From NCBI GenBank assembly GCA_017481495.1, contig JAFUPC010000025.1, positions 1 to 64,000 on the forward strand: a DNA stretch of 64,000 bases, given 5' to 3'. The notes below the pieces were generated by a model. That model had not been told where the DNA came from, ran no database searches, and saw only the letters and a program-made list of their open reading frames with translations. Source of the stretch: Clostridia bacterium. Its GTDB lineage: Bacteria > Bacillota > Clostridia > Oscillospirales > CAG-272. This document shows positions 60,078 to 64,000 of this stretch, one piece after another. The translations under genes and the position numbers were made by a program. Positions within the stretch are counted from its first letter, which is position 1. Each line of letters opens with the position of its first letter.

Positions 60078-61301
60078 TCAGGTTCTGTAATCGCCGTTGA
60101 TCTTGACATAATCGTAGGTCAGATCGCATCCCCATGCAGATGCGCTGTAATCACCGTTCCCGACGGAAATGAGAATCTCGATTTCCTTTTCGAGCAGAAT
60201 TTCCTTTGCAATTTCCTCCGAGAACGGAATCCCCGCGCCGTTTTCACAGACGGAAATCGTTCCTTTCGCGGAACGGAACGCGACATCGACTTTCGTAACA
60301 TCAACATCCGCGCCGGAATAGCCGATGGCACAGAGAACCCGTCCCCAGTTGGCATCCGCGCCGAACATTGCCGCTTTCAGAAGACTGGAACAGATGACGC
60401 TCTTTGCAACTGTCTTTGCGGTCTTCTCGCAGTTCGCGCCCGTGACTGTGCATTCCAGAAGCTTGGTCGCGCCTTCCCCGTCACCTGCAATCATTCTGCA
60501 CAGCTGTACCGTGACGGAGTTGAGTGCCTTTGCAAATTCTCTGTAAGCTTCCCCGTCTTCCGTGATTTCCCGGTTTCCTGCCATGCCGTTTGCCAGAATG
60601 GCGACCATGTCGTTGGTCGAGGTGTCACCGTCGATGGAGACCATGTTGAAAGTGTTTCGGATGTCGCCGGAAAGGGCTTTTTTGAGCATTTCCGCGGAGA
60701 TCGCACAGTCGGTCGTGAGGAACACAAGCATGGTTGCCATGTTCGGATGAATCATGCCGCTCCCCTTGGCAATGCCGCCGAGTCTGCATTCCTTTCCGTC
60801 CACGGTAAAGGAAACCGCGACTTCCTTTGCGACGGTGTCGGTCGTCATGATGGCTTCCGCCGCATTTGCGCCGCCGACGGATTCTGCGGTCAGCTCCGCT
60901 TTCAGCTGCGGAAGACCGTTTTTGATCGGCGTGACGTCAAGCGGCTGACCGATGACGCCGGTGGATGCGACGATGACGTCCTCCGCGCGGATGCCGAGCG
61001 TTTCTGCGGTCAGTGCCGCCATTTTTTCCGCAACTTCAATGCCGTCCGCATTGCAGGTGTTTGCGTTGCCGCTGTTGCAGATGACCGCCTGCGCGATACC
61101 GTTTGCGATATGGTTCTTTGTGACCGTCAGCGGAGCGCCCTTGACGAGGTTGGTTGTGTAGACCGCCGCCGCGGATGCGGGAACGTCGGAGCAGATGAGC
61201 GCAACATCACGCTTGGTGCGGTTTTTCCGGATGCCGCAGTGAACGCCGGATGCTTTATAGCCTTTTGCGGCAATGACACCGCCGTTGATATACTGGATCA
61301 T
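60078..61301 (-). CDS. argJ: Bifunctional glutamate N-acetyltransferase/acetylornithine acetyltransferase
   Basis: A 407-residue ArgJ, which recycles the acetyl group from acetylornithine to glutamate and may also use acetyl-CoA. The self-cleavage site and nucleophile Thr is residue 190 in MIHPNMATMLVF, splitting the chain into alpha and beta parts. Other conserved stretches are NSGNANTC and DANWGRVLCAIGYSG. Length is typical. Transcribed after argC with a 22-base gap. Confidence 0.96.
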   Translation of the reverse strand: MIQYINGGVIAAKGYKASGVHCGIRKNRTKRDVALICSDVPASAAAVYTTNLVKGAPLTVTKNHIANGIAQAVICNSGNANTCNADGIEVAEKMAALTAETLGIRAEDVIVASTGVIGQPLDVTPIKNGLPQLKAELTAESVGGANAAEAIMTTDTVAKEVAVSFTVDGKECRLGGIAKGSGMIHPNMATMLVFLTTDCAISAEMLKKALSGDIRNTFNMVSIDGDTSTNDMVAILANGMAGNREITEDGEAYREFAKALNSVTVQLCRMIAGDGEGATKLLECTVTGANCEKTAKTVAKSVICSSLLKAAMFGADANWGRVLCAIGYSGADVDVTKVDVAFRSAKGTISVCENGAGIPFSEEIAKEILLEKEIEILISVGNGDYSASAWGCDLTYDYVKINGDYRT

Positions 61302-61323
61302 GTTGATGATATTCCTTTCACAT

Positions 61324-62256
61324 TTAACCGGTTACAAGACCGGTGGTCTCGTCCGCGCCCATGCGGATGTTCATATTCTGGATTGCCGCACCGGATGCCC
61401 CTTTTCCGAGATTGTCGTATCTCGCGCAGAGCAGAATGCGGTCTCCATTGCCGAAAACGGAAATCTCCATATCGTCCCGTCCGCTGAATGCTGCGGCCGA
61501 GAGGAACCCGCCTTCGTCGGCACCGTCCCGGTATCGGACAAGCCCGGTCTCATACGCTGCACGGTAGATGTCCCGTACATGGTCTATGTTACCCGCAAGC
61601 TGTTCCTTTGCCAGCGTGACCGTCACTTCCATACCGGAATAGAAATCCGCGACGATCGGGCAGAACAGCGGCAGACATTCGATTCCCGTCATGGCTTTCA
61701 TTTCTTTGAGATGCTTGTGCTGCTGTGTCAGACCGTACTGTCTCGGTGCGGACAACAAGGGGTCGCGGTCAGGGGCTTCATATGCCGCGATCATGCTTTT
61801 GCCGCCGCCAGAATACCCGGTTAAGGAGAAGCAGGACAGCATTTCGTCTTTTTGAATGAGTCCCGTTTTCACCAGCGGTGCGATGAGTGCAATGAAGCCG
61901 GATGCGTGACAGCCGGGATTTGCAATGCGGTTCGCAGATGCGATCTGTTCTCTCAAGCCGTCAAGCTCCGCAAAGCCGTACACCCAGCCCGCGTCCTGTG
62001 CGCATCGGTGCGCTGTGGAGGTGTCGATGATGCAGGTATCCGCATCCCCTGCAAGCGCCACCGCTTCCACTGCCGCCGCATCGGGCAGGCAAAGGAATGC
62101 GATATCCGCGCGGTGCAGGGCATCCGCTCTTGCCGTGGGGTCTTTTCTTGTTTCATCGGGCAAAATCAGGAGGGAGATGTCCCGCCGTTCCGCCAGTCTT
62201 TCCCGGATCCGCAGACCGGTCGTTCCGGCACTGCCGTCAATAAATACGCTTGTCAT
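61324..62256 (-). CDS. argC: N-acetyl-gamma-glutamyl-phosphate reductase, short form
   Basis: A 310-residue reductase of the second, short type (about 310 rather than 340-350 residues). It begins with the NADP loop DGSAGTTGLRIRERL; the catalytic Cys lies in ANPGCHASGFIALIAPL near residue 112, and the His in the C-terminal part. The start is ATG 62256; the frame is open further upstream but crosses the promoter. First gene of argCJBD, with promoter at 62329-62357 and an ArgR-like operator just upstream. Confidence 0.93.
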   Translation of the reverse strand: MTSVFIDGSAGTTGLRIRERLAERRDISLLILPDETRKDPTARADALHRADIAFLCLPDAAAVEAVALAGDADTCIIDTSTAHRCAQDAGWVYGFAELDGLREQIASANRIANPGCHASGFIALIAPLVKTGLIQKDEMLSCFSLTGYSGGGKSMIAAYEAPDRDPLLSAPRQYGLTQQHKHLKEMKAMTGIECLPLFCPIVADFYSGMEVTVTLAKEQLAGNIDHVRDIYRAAYETGLVRYRDGADEGGFLSAAAFSGRDDMEISVFGNGDRILLCARYDNLGKGASGAAIQNMNIRMGADETTGLVTG

Positions 62257-62328
62257 TTCTGATGATAACTCCGTGTTCTGTCTGTTGGGGATTTCATTAA
62301 AATGGAAATTTTCATAAAGTATGCGTAT

Positions 62329-62357
62329 ATTATACACGATATTCCCGGATTTGTCAA
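62329..62357 (-). promoter_or_regulatory. Promoter of argCJBD
   Basis: On the minus strand TTGACA (62352-62357), 17-base spacer, TATAAT (62329-62334), 73 bases before argC. Confidence 0.88.
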
Positions 62358-62363
62358 GGGGGT

Positions 62364-62381
62364 ATCGCATTTTTATTCATA
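62364..62381 (-). promoter_or_regulatory. Possible ArgR/AhrC operator
   Basis: The minus strand reads TTATGAATAAAAATGCGA, close to the Bacillus ArgR box (CATGAATAAAAATTCAA type), 7 bases upstream of the -35 box. A weaker partial match (TTATGAAAATTTCC) lies downstream of the -10 near 62300-62315. Confidence 0.55.
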
Positions 62382-62432
62382 ATATTTTGCATATACGCGG
62401 TTTTATGCAGTATATTCGATGCTTTTATGCAT

Positions 62433-63659
62433 TCATCGGCGCATCAGATTCTCAAAGACCGCCATTTCTCCGGCGTTGCCGTGCTTCTGCTCCGTCAGCC
62501 GGTCGGAATAGCACTCGCACAGAAACGGGCTGTCGAGCATCTTTTTCAGCCCCTCATAAATGCCGTCAACGGAAATCGGGCAGATTTCCCCCAGATTGCC
62601 GTTGTCCAGCTGTTCTCGGGCAGAAAGATACTCGGTCGCCAGAATCGGTTTGTAGAGGATCTTCGCTTCCTCGACGGCGATCGGCTTGCCCTCATGCCGG
62701 GACGGTTGTGCATAAATGTCGCAGTCGCGCATATAGGTGTACGGATTCATCGTGTTTCCGAGCAGGATCAACAAGTCCGCCACACCTTTTTCGACCGCCA
62801 GGACTTTCAACGCATCCACATCCGCTTCTTCCCCGCCGCCGACGATATACCAGCGTACATCATATCCATCCTGCCGCAGACGCGCGAGAACCTCCACCGC
62901 CATGTCATAACCTTTTTGTTCTGCGATCCGTCCGACGGTCAGGATGCGTTTTCCGGTAAAATGCCGGTCGGAGAACGTATCGCCGCGCAGTGCCATGTCC
63001 CAGATGAATTTCGGGTCAACAATGTTTTCCATGCAGACGATTTTGTGTTCCAGATCCGGAAAATGCGCTTTCAACGAAGTTTCAATCGGCTTTGAGACCG
63101 TGACAATGCTGTCGCACGCGGCAAATGCCGGATGATACAGCGCATCGTCCCGCGGCGGTTTGGTATAATCAAAATGAAGCCACGCAATTTTTCTCTTTGC
63201 TTTTACATGGTCGAGAAGATAAAACATCGTCTTGTCGCCCCAGTACGCGACCGCCGCATCGAATTCCCCCAGTGCCGGGGAAAGGTCGGGAAACCGTTTT
63301 TCCAAGGTACACCACATTCCCATCGCAAGGTCGGCACGGTTTCCTCTGTGCAGTGCCATTTTCACGGCAAACGGCAGAATGTCGAACAGCACCGCAGGAT
63401 GCTCTTTCACCATCGTATTCCAGATGACCTTCATTGCGTTTCCGCCGTTTAAGGTGAACATTTCCGCGTATTTTTCCATTTCGATGACGTGAATCTGCTT
63501 CGGAATCAGGGGCAGGAACATTCCCTCTTTTTTTGCAAGCAGAAGTGTGACATCGTATTTTTCATAATCCAGGCATGATGCAAACGACAGAAAGGATTTT
63601 TCCGTTCCCGCCGGCTGCATCGTGATGCCGATGATGAGCAGTCTGATTTTATTATTCAT
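62433..63659 (-). CDS. Group 1 family glycosyltransferase (GT4 type)
   Basis: A 408-residue GT-B glycosyltransferase that adds a sugar from a nucleotide donor in polysaccharide or glycolipid synthesis. N-terminal fold: LLIIGITMQPAGTEKSFLSF; C-terminal donor fold: RILTVGRIAEQKGYDMAVEV, RWYIVGGGEEADVD and the acidic motif YAQPSRHEGKPIAVEEAKIL with its Glu pair. Start ATG 63659 with GGAGAAAAGG upstream lies inside the last codons of the preceding transporter gene. Acceptor unknown. Confidence 0.9.
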   Translation of the reverse strand: MNNKIRLLIIGITMQPAGTEKSFLSFASCLDYEKYDVTLLLAKKEGMFLPLIPKQIHVIEMEKYAEMFTLNGGNAMKVIWNTMVKEHPAVLFDILPFAVKMALHRGNRADLAMGMWCTLEKRFPDLSPALGEFDAAVAYWGDKTMFYLLDHVKAKRKIAWLHFDYTKPPRDDALYHPAFAACDSIVTVSKPIETSLKAHFPDLEHKIVCMENIVDPKFIWDMALRGDTFSDRHFTGKRILTVGRIAEQKGYDMAVEVLARLRQDGYDVRWYIVGGGEEADVDALKVLAVEKGVADLLILLGNTMNPYTYMRDCDIYAQPSRHEGKPIAVEEAKILYKPILATEYLSAREQLDNGNLGEICPISVDGIYEGLKKMLDSPFLCECYSDRLTEQKHGNAGEMAVFENLMRR

Positions 63660-64000
63660 TTCCTTTTCTCCATTCGGGTGAGGGATCGCGGAACACAAAG
63701 AGCAGGCAGAACAGTACCGCCGCGCCGAGCATCCCGCCAAAGAGGAACATCCCGCCGTCTGTACCGGATGCCGTGCTGATGACACCGCCGATCACGCCGC
63801 CGAAAACCCGTGCGATTCCCTGTCCGATGCAATACATGAGATTCTGTCCCGTCGCCTGAAGACCGGGGGCAATGTAGCGGATGATGTAAGTCGCGCCACA
63901 GTATGTGACAACGGTGACAAGGAATCCCGTGAACAGATTGATGAAAAACAGCATCCAGACGGAATTGCACACACCGAGCAGACAATACCGCACCGTACTG
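63652..64000 (-). CDS. MFS transporter, C-terminal part (cut by the window edge)
   Basis: The last ~115 residues of a major-facilitator permease; the gene continues beyond 64000. Three spans are visible, with IRYIAPGLQATGQNLMYCIG and GVIGGVISTASGTDGGMFLF, the repeat-loop pattern of LacY/nucleoside-symporter-like MFS_1 proteins. Its stop lies 7 bases inside the start of the glycosyltransferase gene, so the two are likely cotranscribed, suggesting export or import of a sugar or glycoconjugate. Confidence 0.85.
   Translation of the reverse strand, partial: STVRYCLLGVCNSVWMLFFINLFTGFLVTVVTYCGATYIIRYIAPGLQATGQNLMYCIGQGIARVFGGVIGGVISTASGTDGGMFLFGGMLGAAVLFCLLFVFRDPSPEWRKGNE

Overview
The window looks like chromosomal DNA of a gut-type Clostridia (Bacillota), probably an uncultured Oscillospiraceae/Ruminococcaceae-like lineage. 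The evidence is strong AGGAGG-type ribosome binding sites, textbook TTGACA-17-TATAAT promoters, occasional TTG starts, many lipoproteins, a short-form argC in an argCJBD operon, and a GC content clearly above 50% except in a few islands. The taxonomic call is an inference from gene content; no rRNA or tRNA gene was seen.

Layout. 1-1990 is a low-GC scar of mobile DNA: two directly repeated copies of the 3' end of a probable integrase gene flank a HAD phosphatase gene, followed by an orphan promoter and a headless cysteine-rich KTR remnant that abuts an ACT-domain gene. 1992-3794 is a paaK-ACT pair. 4030-11760 is one long minus-strand unit, ligA-obg-GH99/WbsX-like hydrolase-giant solute-binding lipoprotein-ybaK. 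11916-16239 holds an XRE/membrane regulator and a Ca2+ P-type ATPase. 16399-25599 is an ECF sigma factor, a putative anti-sigma membrane protein and three tandem ~800-residue lipoproteins, all paralogues of the one in the ligA unit; this is the best candidate for an undescribed system. 25792-41813 is a run of carbohydrate and housekeeping genes: esterases, a uridine-kinase-like protein, DUF4091 and GH43 proteins, GNAT, GyrI-like, GH125 mannosidase, DUF3267, amidohydrolase, SGNH hydrolase, BrkB, ZIP transporter, RsmF-like methyltransferase and a Gfo/Idh/MocA oxidoreductase. 41868-45003 is a minus-strand operon with a nucleotidyltransferase, P-loop protein and acetyltransferase. 45273-53245 has a GHL6-like hydrolase, an Ig-like secreted protein ending in an 18-bp tandem repeat, and a complete CUT1-type sugar ABC transporter whose binding protein carries an extra C-terminal membrane anchor. 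53354-57323 holds a strongly promoted OB-fold lipoprotein and an AraC-regulated GH29/GH28 pair. 57394-62256 has a small membrane protein, a tandem palindromic repeat and the argCJBD operon with a promoter and an ArgR-like operator. The window ends in a glycosyltransferase and a truncated MFS transporter.

Taken together, the glycosidases (GH125, GH29, GH43, GH28, DUF4091, GHL6-like, GH99-like), the sugar ABC transporter and the sensor-like lipoproteins suggest an organism that takes apart complex plant or host glycans (mannose and fucose are the best-supported sugars) and controls this with AraC and ECF-type regulators. Substrates are inferred from family membership only.
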